The notes beneath the pieces are model-generated. The model was not told the origin of the DNA, searched no databases, and saw only the letters and a list, made by a program, of their open reading frames with translations. Position numbers and translations under genes: made by a program. DNA of 64,000 bases from Heligmosomoides polygyrus polygyrus (Eukaryota; Nematoda; Chromadorea; Rhabditida; Heligmosomidae). The stretch's first letter is position 1; every line of letters starts with the position of its first letter. The stretch covers positions 62,001 to 126,000 of the forward strand of contig OX377204.1 of NCBI GenBank assembly GCA_947396885.1, written 5' to 3'. Positions 9,836-22,500 of this stretch are shown here, in pieces.

Positions 9836-11210
9836 CGTCGCCCTAAAACGGCAGCTTGGGTTAAGGCAATATGGCAAGGTGGAGAGCTGTGATCACGTCG
9901 GTGTGAAGAACCTTCATCGTCCTGCTCACCTACACACACTTAGGCCGTTAGCTTTCCGCGTCTCACCGCAGTGGTCGACTGAATTCGGAAAAAATCCTGT
10001 CACTCAAGCCTAACCTGCATATTCGCACCGCTATAACTTTGCCCATTCTTAACCTGTGTCGCAGTGCTTCGGAGGTCTACTAGATCTTCTTACTCGCTAC
10101 AAAACCCACAAGCTGAAGCAGGAAGGATTCAAGCTTGACGGAGCTATTGTGCTCCAAACACGCCCGCGCGTGCAATTTGGCACATCAACGCTCGATGTTC
10201 TCCGCGCCCTTGCTCGCTCATCTTACACTTCTCGCTACTCTAAGTGAAACCATTCAATTCGCTATCGAAAGCTCTATCGAATGGTACCCAAATTGGCGAA
10301 ACTTGAAAATATCGGTTTTCGGTGACGTCATCGTCAGCGCAGGCTCGGGTTAGCTGGTGCTCGTCCTCGATGGGAAATTGTCAGAAAATCAGTTTTTCCG
10401 AAATTGGTCGCGATTGGTACCGTTCGGTAGAGCTTTTCGAGCTGAACAGAATATGGTTGCTGGAAGTATCGAGTACTCAAATATAGGCGCGCAAGGGCGG
10501 AAGAACCTTCGGCCGCTAAGTCCGTCGCCCTAAAACGGCAGCTTGGGTTAAGGCAACATAGACAGGTGCAGAGTTGTGATCGCGTCGGTGTGAAGAAACT
10601 TTATGGTCCTGCTCGCCGCCTACGCACATTTAGGCCGTTAGCTTTCCGCGTCTCACCTCAGTGGTCGACTGAATTCGGAAAAAATCCGGCCACCCAGCCT
10701 AACCTGCATATTCGCACCGCTATAACTTTGCCCGTTCTTAACCTACGTCGCAGTGCTTTAGAGGTCTACTAGATCTTCTTACTCACTACAAAACGTACAG
10801 GCTGTAGCTGGAACGATTCAAGCTTTACGGAGCTATTGTGCTCCAAACACGCCCGCGCGTGCAATTTCGCACATCAACGCTCGATGTTCTCCGCGCCCTT
10901 GCTCGCTCATCTTAACTTCTCGCTACTCTAAGTGAAACCTTTCAATTCGCTATCGAAAGCTCTATCGAATGGTACCCAAATTGGCGAAACTTGAAAATAT
11001 CGGTTTTCGGTGACGTCATCGTCAGCGCAGGCTCGGGTTAGCTGGTGCTCGTCCTCGATGGGAAATTGTCAGAAAATCAGTTTTTCCGAAATTGGTCGCG
11101 ATTGGTACCGTTCGATAGAGCTTTTCGAGCTGAACAGAATAGGGTTGCTGGAAGTATCGAGTACTCAAATATAGGCGCGCAAGGGCGGAAGAACCTTCGG
11201 CCGCTAAGTC

Positions 11211-11338
11211 CGTCGCCCTAAAACGGCAGTTTGGGTTAGGGCAGAGAGCTTTTCGAGCTGAACAAAAGCGTATTACTGGATTTATCGAGTACTCAAATAT
11301 AGGCGCGCAAGGGCGGAGGAACCTTCGGCCGCTAAGTC
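11211..11338 (+). repeat. Truncated 128-bp satellite unit S'
   Basis: S' type between A' and B. It is the last truncated unit in the window; none of the 75 units after 12715 has this deletion. Confidence 0.95.
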
Positions 11339-12714
11339 CGTCGCCCTAAAACGGCAGCTTGGGTTAAGGCAATATGGCAAGGTGGAGAGCTGTGATCACG
11401 TCGGTGTGAAGAACCTTCATCGTCCTGCTCGCCTACGCACATTTATGCCGTTACCTTTCCGCGTCTCACCGCAGTGGTCGACTGAATTCGGAAAAAATCC
11501 TGTCACTCAAGCCTAACCTGCATATTCGCACCGCTATAACTTTGCCCATTCTTAACCTACGTCGCAGTGCTTCGGAGGTCTACTAGATCTTCTTACTCAC
11601 TACAAAACGTACAAGCTGTAGCTGGAACGATTCAAGCTTTACGGAGCTATTGTGCTCCAAACACGCCCGCGCGTGCAATTTCGCACATCAACGCTCGATG
11701 TTCTCCGCGCCCTTGCTCGCTCATCTTACACTTCTCGCTACTCTTAGGGAAACCTTTCAATTCGCTATCGAAAGCTCTATCGAATGGTACCCAAATTGGC
11801 GAAACTTGAAAATATCGGTTTTCGGTGACGTCATCGTCAGCGCAGGCTCGGGTTAGCTGGTGCTCGTCCTCGATGGGAAATTGTCAGAAAATCAGTTTTT
11901 CCGAAATTGGTCGCGATTGGTACCGTTCGATAGAGCTTTTCGAGCTGAACAGAATAGGGTTGCTGGAAGTATCGAGTACTCAAATATAGGCGCGCAAGGG
12001 CGGAAGAACCTTCGGCCGCTAAGTCCGTCGCCCTAAAACGGCAGCTTGGGTTAAGGCAACATAGACAGGTGCAGAGTTGTGATCGCGTCGGTGTGAAGAA
12101 ACTTTATGGTCCTGCTCGCCGCCTACGCACATTTAGGCCGTTAGCTTTCCGCGTCTCACCTCAGTGGTCGACTGAATTCGGAAAAAATCCGGCCACCCAG
12201 CCTAACCTGCATATTCGCACCGCTATAACTTTGCCCGTTCTTAACCTACGTCGCAGTGCTTTAGAGGTCTACTAGATCTTCTTACTCACTACAAAACGTA
12301 CAGGCTGTAGCTGGAACGATTCAAGCTTTACGGAGCTATTGTGCTCCAAACACGCCCGCGCGTGCAATTTCGCACATCAACGCTCGATGTTCTCCGCGCC
12401 CTTGCTCGCTCATCTTACACTTCTCGCTACTCTAAGTGAAACCTTTCAATTCGCTATCGAAAGCTCTATCGAATGGTACCCAAATTGGCGAAACTTGAAA
12501 ATATCGGTTTTCGGTGACGTCATCGTCAGCGCAGGCTCGGGTTAGCTGGTGCTCGTCCTCGATGGGAAATTGTCAGAAAATCAGTTTTTCCGAAATTGGT
12601 CGCGATTGGTACCGTTCGATAGAGCTTTTCGAGCTGAACAGAATAGGGTTGCTGGAAGTATCGGTTACTCAATAATAGGCGCGCAAGGGCGGAAGAACCT
12701 TCGGCTGCTAAGTC

Positions 12715-13406
12715 CGTCGCCCTAAAACGGCAGCTTGGGTTAAGGCAATATGGGAAGGTGCAGAGTTGTGATCACGTCGGTGTGAAGAACCTTTATGGTC
12801 CTGCTCGCCGCCTACGCACATTTAGGCCGTTAGCTTTCCGCGTCTCACCGCAGTGGTCGACTGAATTCGGAAAAAATCCTGTCACCCAAGCCTAACCTGC
12901 ATATTCGCACCGCTATAACTTTGCCCATTCTTTTAACCTACGTCGCAGTGCTTCGGAGGTCTACTAGACCTTCTTACTCAATACAAACCGTACAAGCTGT
13001 AGCTGGAACGATTCAAGCTTTACGGAGCTGTTGTGCTCCAAACACGCCCGCGCGTGCAATTTGGCACATCAACGCTCGATGTTCTCCGCGCCCTTGCTCG
13101 CTCATCTTACACTTCTCGCTACTCTAAGTGAAACCTTTCAATTCGCTATCGAAAGCTTTATCGAATGGTACCCAAATTGGCGAAACTTGAAAATATCGGT
13201 TTTCGGTGACGTCATCGTCAGCGCATGCTCGGCTTAGCTGGTGCTCGTCCTCGATGGGAAATTGTCAGAAAATCAATTTTTCCAAAATTGGTCGAGATTG
13301 GCACCGTTCGATAGAGCTTTTCGAGCTGAACAGAACCGTATCACTGGAAATGTCGGCTACTCAAATATGGGCGCGCAAGGGCGGAAGAACCTTCGGCCGC
13401 TAAGTC
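12715..13406 (+). repeat. Transitional monomer (692 bp) between young and older array
   Basis: This is the longest monomer in the window. It has the head ATATGGGAAGGTGCAG, then CTTTATGGTCCTGCTCGCCGCC as in class A, then the middle of the later classes with two extra T in CATTCTTTTAACC. It has GCGCATGCTCGG in the hinge and a tail GAACCGTATCACTGG typical of the region to the right. It is a mosaic of both sides and marks the edge of the young higher-order array. Confidence 0.85.
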
Positions 13407-16400
13407 CGTCGCCCTAAAACGGCAGCTTGGGTTAAGGAAACATAGACACGTGCAGAGTTGTGATCACGTCGGTGTGAAGAACCTTCATCGTTCTGCTCAC
13501 CTACGCACATTTAGGCCATTAGCTTTCCGCGTCTCACCGCAGTGGTCGACTGAATTCGGAAAAAATCCTGTCACCCAAGCCTAACCTGCATATTCGCACC
13601 GCTTTAACTTTGCACGTTCTTAAGCTACGTCACTTTGCTTCGGAGCTCTGCTAGATCTTCTTACTGGCTACAAAACCCACAAGCTGTAGCAGGAAGGATT
13701 CAAGCTTGACGGAGCTATTGTGCTCCAAACACGCCCGCGCGTGCAATTTGGCACATCAACGCTCGATGTTCTCCGCGCCCTTGCTCGCTCATCTTACACT
13801 TCTCGCTACTCTAAGTGAAACCTTTCAATTCGCTATCAAAAGCTCTATCGAATGGTACCCAACTTGGCGAATCTTGAAAATATCGGTTTTCGGTGACGTC
13901 ATCTTAAGAGCAGGCTCGGCTAGCTGGTGCTCGTCCTCGATAGGAAATTGTCAGAAAATCAGTTTTTCCGAAATTGGTCGCTAATGGTACCGTTCGATAG
14001 AGCTTTTCGAGCTGAACAGAACCGTATCACTGGAAATGTCGGCTACTCAAATATGGGCGCGCAAGGGCGGAAGAACCTTCGGCCGCTAAGTCCGTCGCCC
14101 TAAAACGGCAGCTTGGGTTAAGGCAACATAGACACGTGCAGAGTTGTGATCACGTCGGTATGAAGAACCTTCACCGTTCTGCTCACCTACGCACATTTAG
14201 GCCGTTAGCTTTCCGCGTCTCACCGCAGTGGTCGACTGAATTCGGAAAAAATCCTGTCACCCAAGCCTAACCTGCATATTCGCACCGCTATAACTTTGCC
14301 CATTCTTAACCTACGTCGCAGTGCTTCGGAGGTCTACTAGACCTTCTTACTGGCTACAAAACCCGCAAGCTGTAGCAGGAAGGATTCAAGCTTGACGGAG
14401 CTATTGTGCTCCAAACACGCCCGCGCGTGCAATTTGGCACATCAACGCTTGATGTTCTCCGCGCCCTTACTCGCTCATCTTACACTTCTCGCTACTCTAA
14501 GTGAAACCTTTCAATTCGCTATCGAAAGCTCTATCGAATGGTGCTCAAATTGGCGAAACTTGAAAATATCGGTTTTCGGTGACGTCATCGTCAGCGCAGG
14601 CTCGGCTTAGCTGGTGCTCGTCCTCGATGGGAAATTGTCAGAAAATCAATTTTTCCGAAATTGGTCGAGATTGGCACCGTTCGATAGAGCTTTTCGAGCT
14701 GAACAGAACCGTATCACTAGAAATGTCGGCTACTCAAATATGGGCGCGCAAGGGCGGAAGAACCTTCGGCCGCTAAGTCCGTCGCCCTAAAACGGCAGCT
14801 TGGGTTAAGGCAACATAGACACGTGCAGAGTTGTGATCACGTCGGTGTGAAGAACCTTCATCGTTCTGCTCACCTACGCACATTTAGGCCATTAGCTTTC
14901 CGCGTCTCACCGCAGTGGTCGACTGATTCGGAAAAAATCCGGCCACCCAAGCCTAACCTGCATATTCGCACCGCTATAACTTTGCACGTTCTTAAGCTAC
15001 GTCACTTTGCTTTGGAGCTCTGCAAGATCTTCTTACTGGCTACAAAATCCGCAAGCTGTAGCAGGAAGGATTCAAGCTTGACGGAGCTGTTGTGCTCCAA
15101 ACACGCCCGCGCGTGCAATTTGGCACATCAACGCTCGATGTTCTCCGCGCCCTTGCTCGCTCATCTTACACTTCTCGCTACTCTAAGTGAAACCTTTCAA
15201 TTCGCTATCGAAAGCTTTATCGAATGGTACCCAAATTGGCGAAACTTGAAAATATCGGTTTTCGGTGACGTCATCGTCAGCGCATGCTCGGCTTAGCTGG
15301 TGCTCGTCCTCCATGGGAAATTGCCAGAAAATCAATTTTTCCGAAATTGGTCGAGATTGGCACCGTTCGATAGAGCTTTTCGAGCTGAACAGAACCGTAT
15401 CACTAGAAATGTCGGCTACTCAAATATGGGCGCGCAAGGGCGGAAGAACCTTCGGCCGCTAAGTCCGTCGCCCTAAAACGGCAGCTTGGGTTAAGGCAAC
15501 ATAGACACGTGCAGAGTTGTGATCACGTCGGTGTGAAGAACCTTCATCGTTCTGCTCACCTACGCACATTTAGGCCGTTAGCTTTCCGCGTCTCACCGCA
15601 GTGGTCGACTGAATTCGGAAAAAATCCTGTCACCCAAGCCTAACCTGCATATTCGCACCGCTATAACTTTGCACGTTCTTAAGCTACGTCACTTTGCTTC
15701 GGAGCTCTGCTAGATCTTCTTACTGGCTACAAAACCCACAAGCTGTAGCAGGAAGGATTCAAGCTTGACGGAGCTATTGTGCTCCAAACACGCCCGCGCG
15801 TGCAATTTGGCACATCAACGCTCGATGTTCTCCGCGCCCTTGCTCGCTCATCTTACACTTCTCGCTACTCTAGGTGAAACCTTTCAATTCGCTATCGAAA
15901 GCTCTATCGAATGGTACCCAAATTGGCGAAACTTGAAAATATTGGTTTTCGGTGACGTCATCTTAAGGGAAGGCTCGGCTTAGCTGGCGCCCGTCCTCGA
16001 TGGGAAATTGTCAGAAAATCAATTTTTCCTAAATTGGTCGAGATTGGCACCGTTCGATAGAGCTTTTCGAGCTGAACAAAAGCGTATTACTGGATTTATC
16101 GAGTACTCAAATATGGGAGCGCAAGGGCGGAAGAACCTTCGGCCGCTAAGTCCGTCGCCCTAAAACGGCAGCTTGGGTTAAGGCAATATGGGAAGGTGCA
16201 GAGTTGTGATCACGTCGGTGTGAAGAACCTTCATCGTTCTGCTCACCTACACACATTTAGGCCGTTAGCTTTCCGCGCCTCACCGCAGTGGTCGACTGAA
16301 TTCGGAAAAAATCCTGTCACCCAAGCCTAACCTGCATAATCGCACCGCTATAACTTTGCCCATTCTTAACCTACGTCGCAGTGCTTCGGAGGTCTACTAG

Positions 16401-19400
16401 ACCTTCTTACTCAATACAAAACGTACAAGCTGTAGCTGGAACGATTCAAGCTTTACGGAGCTATTGTGCTCCAAACACGCCCGCGCGTGCAATTTCGCAC
16501 ATCAACGCTCGACGTTCTCCGCGCCCTTGCTCGCTCATCTTACACTTCTCGCTACTCTAGGTGAAACCTTTCAATTCGCTATCGAAAGCTCTATCGAATG
16601 GTACCCAAATTGGCGAAACTTGAAAATATTGGTTTTCGGTGACGTCATCTTAAGGGAAGGCTCGGCTTAGCTGGCGCTCGTCCTCGATGGGAAATTGTCA
16701 GAAAATCAATTTTTCCGAAATTGGTCGAGATTGGCACCGTTCGATAGAGCTTTTCGAGCTGAACAGAACCGTATCACTGGAAATGTCGGCTACTCAAATA
16801 TGGGCGCGCATGGGCGGAAGAACCTTCGGCCGCTAAGTCCGTCGCCCTAAAACGGCAGCTTGGGTTAAGGCAACATAGACACGTGCAGAGTTGTGATCAC
16901 GTCGGTGTGAAGAACCTTCATCGTTCTGCTCACCTACGCACATTTAGGCCGTTAGCTTTCCGCGTCTCACCGCAGTGGTCGACTGAATTCGGAAAAAATC
17001 CTGTCACCCAAGCCTAACCTGCATATTCGCACCGCTATAACTTTGCCCATTCTTAACCTACGTCGCAGTGCTTCGGAGGTCTACTAGATCTTCTTACTGG
17101 CTACAAAACCCGCAAGCTGTAGCAGGAAGGATTCAAGCTTGACGGAGCTATTGTGCTCCAAACACGCCCGCGCGTGCAATTTGGCACATCAACGCTCGAT
17201 GTTCTCCGCGCCCTTGCTCGCTCATCTTACACTTCTCGCTACTCTAGGTGAAACCTTTCAATTCGCTATCGAAAGCTCTATCGAATGGTACCCAACTTGG
17301 CGATATTTGAAAATATCGGTTTTCGGTGACGTCATCGTCAGCGCAGGCTCGGCTTAGCTGGTGCTCGTCCTCGATGGGAAATTGTCAGAAAATCAGTTTT
17401 TCCGAAATTGGTCGCGATTGGTACCGTTTGATAAAGCTTTTCGAGCTGAACAGAACCTTATCACTGGAAATGTCGGTTACTCAATAATAGGCGCGCAAGG
17501 GCGGAAGAACCTTCGGCCGCTAAGTCCGTCGCCCTAAAACGGCAGCTTGGGTTAAGGCAACATAGACACGTGCAGAGTTGTGATCACGTCGGTGTGAAGA
17601 ACCTTCATCGTTCTGCTCACCTACGCACATTTAGGCCGTTAGCTTTCCGCGTCTCACCGCAGTGGTCGACTGAATTCGGAAAAAATCCTGTCACCCAAGC
17701 CTAACCTGCATATTCGCACCGCTTTAACTTTGCACGTTCTTAAGCTACGTCACTTTGCTTCGGAGCTCTGCTAGATCTTCTTACTGGCTACAAAACCCAC
17801 AAGCTGTAGCAGGAAGGATTCAAGCTTGACGGAGCTATTGTGCTCCAAACACGCCCGCGCGTGCAATTTGGCACATCAACGCTCGATGTTCTCCGCGCCC
17901 TTGCTCGCTCATCTTACACTTCTCGCTACTCTAAGTGAAACCTTTCAATTCGCTATCAAAAGCTCTATCGAATGGTACCCAACTTGGCGAATCTTGAAAA
18001 TATCGGTTTTCGGTGACGTCATCTTAAGAGCAGGCTCGGCTAGCTGGTGCTCGTCCTCGATAGGAAATTGTCAGAAAATCAGTTTTTCCGAAATTGGTCG
18101 CTAATGGTACCGTTCGATAGAGCTTTTCGAGCTGAACAGAACCGTATCACTGGAAATGTCGGCTACTCAAATATGGGCGCGCAAGGGCGGAAGAACCTTC
18201 GGCCGCTAAGTCCGTCGCCCTAAAACGGCAGCTTGGGTTAAGGCAACATAGACACGTGCAGAGTTGTGATCACGTCGGTATGAAGAACCTTCACCGTTCT
18301 GCTCACCTACGCACATTTAGGCCGTTAGCTTTCCGCGTCTCACCGCAGTGGTCGACTGAATTCGGAAAAAATCCTGTCACCCAAGCCTAACCTGCATATT
18401 CGCACCGCTATAACTTTGCCCATTCTTAACCTACGTCGCAGTGCTTCGGAGGTCTACTAGACCTTCTTACTGGCTACAAAACCCGCAAGCTGTAGCAGGA
18501 AGGATTCAAGCTTGACGGAGCTATTGTGCTCCAAACACGCCCGCGCGTGCAATTTGGCACATCAACGCTTGATGTTCTCCGCGCCCTTACTCGCTCATCT
18601 TACACTTCTCGCTACTCTAAGTGAAACCGTTCAATTCGCTATCAAAAGCTCTATCGAATGGTACCCAACTTGGCGAATCTTGAAAATATCGGTTTTCGGT
18701 GACGTCATCTTAAGAGCAGGCTCGGCTAGCTGGTGCTCGTCCTCGATAGGAAATTGTCAGAAAATCAGTTTTTCCGAAATTGGTCGCGAATGGTACCGTT
18801 CGATAGAGCTTCTCGAGCTGAACAGAACCGTATCACTGGAAATGTCGGCTACTCAAATATGGGCGCGCAAGGGCGGAAGAACCTTCGGCCGCTAAGTCCG
18901 TCGCCCTAAAACGGCAGCTTGGGTTAAGGCAATATGGGAAGGTGGAGAGTTGTGATCACGTCGGTATGAAGAACCTTCACCGTTCTGCTCACCTACGCAC
19001 ATTTAGGCCGTTAGCTTTCCGCGTCTCACCGCAGTGGTCGACTGAATTCGGAAAAAATCCTGTCACCCAAGCCTAACCTGCATATTCGCACCGCTATAAC
19101 TTTGCCCATTCTTAACCTACGTCGCAGTGCTTCGGAGGTCTACTAGACCTTCTTACTGGCTACAAAACCCGCAAGCTGTAGCAGGAAGGATTCAAGCTTG
19201 ACGGAGCTATTGTGCTCCAAACACGCCCGCGCGTGCAATTTGGCACATCAACGCTCGATGTTCTCCGCGCCCTTGCTCGCTCATCTTACACTTCTCGCTA
19301 CTCTAGGTGAAACCTTTCAATTCGCTATCGAAAGCTCTATCGAATGGTGCCCAAATTGGCGAAACTTGAAAATATCGGTTTTCGGTGACGTCATCGTCAG

Positions 19401-19585
19401 CGCAGGCTCGGCTTAGCTGGTGCTCGTCCTCGATGGGAAATTGTCAGAAAATCAATTTTTCCGAAATTGGTCGAGATTGGCACCGTTCGATAGAGCTTTT
19501 CGAGCTGAACAGAACCGTATCACTGGAAATGTCGGCTACTCAAATATGGGCGCGCAAGGGCGGAAGAACCTTCGGCCGCTAAGTC
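13407..19585 (+). repeat. Older satellite block, nine monomers
   Basis: Units start at 13407, 14093, 14780, 15466, 16153, 16840, 17527, 18213 and 18899. The monomers at 13407 and 14093 return as 17527 and 18213, a six-monomer spacing of 4120 bp; both 13407 and 17527 share the private CGCTAATGG and CTCGGCTAGCTGG. Heads with a CACGTG palindrome (ACATAGACACGTGCAG) dominate; 16153 and 18899 have ATATGGG heads. The middle module exists in two forms: CCATTCTTAACCTACGTCGC, and CACGTTCTTAAGCTACGTCAC in 13407, 14780, 15466 and 17527. Unit 14780 lacks one A in the EcoRI site. Confidence 0.9.
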
Positions 19586-22500
19586 CGTCGCCCTAAAACG
19601 GCAGCTTGGGTTAAGGCAACATAGACACGTGCAGAGTTGTGATCACGTCGGTGTGAAGAACCTTCATCGTTCTGCTCACCTACGCACATTTAGGCCGTTA
19701 GCTTTCCGCGTCTCACCGCAGTGGTCGACTGAATTCGGAAAAAATCCTGTCACCCAAGCCTAACCTGCATATTCGCACCGCTTTAACTTTGCACGTTCTT
19801 AAGCTACGTCACTTTGCTTCGGAGCTCTGCTAGATCTTCTTACTGGCTACAAAACCCACAAGCTGTAGCAGGAAGGATTCAAGCTTGACGGAGCTATTGT
19901 GCTCCAAACACGCCCGCGCGTGCAATTTGGCACATCAACGCTCGATGTTCTCCGCGCCCTTGCTCGCTCATCTTACACTTCTCGCTACTCTAAGTGAAAC
20001 CTTTCAATTCGCTATCAAAAGCTCTATCGAATGGTACCCAACTTGGCGAATCTTGAAAATATCGGTTTTCGGTGACGTCATCTTAAGAGCAGGCTCGGCT
20101 AGCTGGTGCTCGTCCTCGATAGGAAATTGTCAGAAAATCAGTTTTTCCGAAATTGGTCGCTAATGGTACCGTTCGATAGAGCTTTTTGAGCTGAACAGAA
20201 CCGTATCACTGGAAATGTCGGCTACTCAAATATGGGCGCGCAAGGGCGGAAGAACCTTCGGCCGCTAAGTCCGTCGCCCTAAAACGGCAGCTTGGGTTAA
20301 GGCAACATAGACACGTGCAGAGTTGTGATCACGTCGGTATGAAGAACCTTCACCGTTCTGCTCACCTACGCACAATTAGGCCGTTAGCTTTCCGCGTCTC
20401 ACCGCAGTGGTCGACTGAATTCGGAAAAAATCCTGTCACCCAAGCCTAACCTGCATATTCGCACCGCTATAACTTTGCCCATTCTTAACCTACGTCGCAG
20501 TGCTTCGGAGGTCTACTAGACCTTCTTACTGGCTACAAAACCCGCAAGCTGTAGCAGGAAGGATTCAAGCTTGACGGAGCTATTGTGCTCCAAACACGCC
20601 CGCGCGTGCAATTTGGCACATCAACGCTCGATGTTCTCCGCGCCCTTGCTCGCTCATCTTACACTTCTCGCTACTCTAGGTGAAACCTTTCAATTCGCTA
20701 TCGAAAGCTCTATCGAATGGTGCCCAAATTGGCGAAACTTGAAAATATCGGTTTTCGGTGACGTCATCGTCAGCGCAGGCTCGGCTTAGCTGGTGCTCGT
20801 CCTCGATGGGAAATTGTCAGAAAATCAATTTTTCCGAAATTGGTCGAGATTGGCACCGTTCGATAGAGCTTTTCGAGCTGAACAGAACCGTATCACTGGA
20901 AATGTCGGCTACTCAAATATGGGCGCGCAAGGGCGGAAGAACCTTCGGCCGCTAAGTCCGTCGCCCTAAAACGGCAGCTTGGGTTAAGGCAACATAGACA
21001 CGTGCAGAGTTGTGATCACGTCGGTGTGAAGAACCTTCATCGTTCTGCTCACCTACGCACATTTAGGCCATTAGCTTTCCGCGTCTCACCGCAGTGGTCG
21101 ACTGAATTCGGAAAAAATCCTGTCACCCAAGCCTAACCTGCATATTCGCACCGCTATAACTTTGCCCATTCTTAACCTACGTCGCAGTGCTTCGGAGGTC
21201 TACTAGATCTTCTTACTGGCTACAAAACCCGCAAGCTGTAGCAGGAAGGATTCAAGCTTGACGGAGCTATTGTGCTCCAAACACGCCCGCGCGTGCAATT
21301 TGGCACATCAACGCTCGATGTTCTCCGCGCCCTTGCTCGCTCATCTTACACTTCTCGCTACTCTAGGTGAAACCTTTCAATTCGCTATCGAAAGCTCTAT
21401 CGAATGGTGCCCAAATTGGCGAAACTTGAAAATATCGGTTTTCGGTGACGTCATCGTCAGCGCAGGCTCGGGTTAGCTGGTGCTCGTCCTCGATGGGAAA
21501 GTGTCAGAAAATCAATTTTTCCTAAATTGGTCGAGATTGTCACCGTTCGATAGAGCTTTTCGAGCTGAACAGAACTGTATCACTAGAAATGTCGGCTACT
21601 CAAATATGGGCGCGCAAGGGCGGAAGAACCTTCGGCCGCTATGTCCGTCGCCCTAAAACGGCAGCTTGGGTTAAGGCAACATAGACAGGTGCAGAGTTGT
21701 GATCACGTCGGTGTGAAGAACCTTCATCGTTCTGCTCACCTACACACATTTAGGCCGTTAGCTTTCCGCGCCTCACCGCAGTGGTCGACTGAATTCGGAA
21801 AAAATCCTGTCACCCAAGCCTAACCTGCATAATCGCACCGCTATAACTTTGCCCATTCTTAACCTACGTCGCAGTGCTTCGGAGGTCTACTAGACCTTCT
21901 TACTCAATACAAAACGTACAAGCTGTAGCTGGAACGATTCAAGCTTTACGGAGCTATTGTGCTCCAAACACGCCCGCGCGTGCAATTTCGCACATCAACG
22001 CTCGACGTTCTCCGCGCCCTTGCTCGCTCATCTTACACTTCTCGCTACTCTAGGTGAAACCTTTCAATTCGCTATCGAAAGCTCTATCGAATGGTACCCA
22101 AATTGGCGAAACTTGAAAATATCGGTTTTCGGTGACGTCATCTTAAGAGCAGGCTCGGCTTAGCTGGTGCTCGTCCTCGATGGGAAATTGTCAGAAAATC
22201 AATTTTTCCTAAATTGGTCGAGATTGGCACCGTTCGATAGAGCTTTTCAAGCTGAACAAAAGCGTATTACTGGATTTATCGAGTACTCAAATATGGGAGC
22301 GCAAGGGCGGAAGAACCTTCGGCCGCTAAGTCCGTCGCCCTAAAACGGCAGCTTGGGTTAAGGCAATATGGGAAGGTGGAGAGTTGTGATCACGTCGGTG
22401 TGAAGAACCTTCATCGTTCTGCTCACCTACACACATTTAGGCCGTTAGCTTTCCGCGTCTCACCGCAGTGGTCGACTGAATTCGGAAAAATCCTGTCACC

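Larger units (their letters stand above)
9021..12714 (+). repeat. Higher-order repeat copy 3, B-S-C-A'-S'-B-A, last unit chimeric
   Basis: Units start at 9021 B, 9708 S, 9836 C, 10523 A', 11211 S', 11339 B and 12026 A. Offsets to copy 2 are 3822 bp throughout. The final S' is missing. The last A monomer follows class A as far as about 12661, then switches to the tail GTTACTCAATAATAGG that belongs to the older part of the array, and carries CGGCTGCTAAG. The C monomer has a private change (CAAGCTGAAGCAGG at about 10110, where other copies have CTGTAGC). Confidence 0.92.

Noticed and set aside
14823..15296. 157-codon open frame, the longest in the window
   Set aside because: It depends on private changes in one monomer (a base lost in GACTGATTCGG and TCTGCAAGATC replacing the usual TAG). 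It exists once and resembles no known protein.
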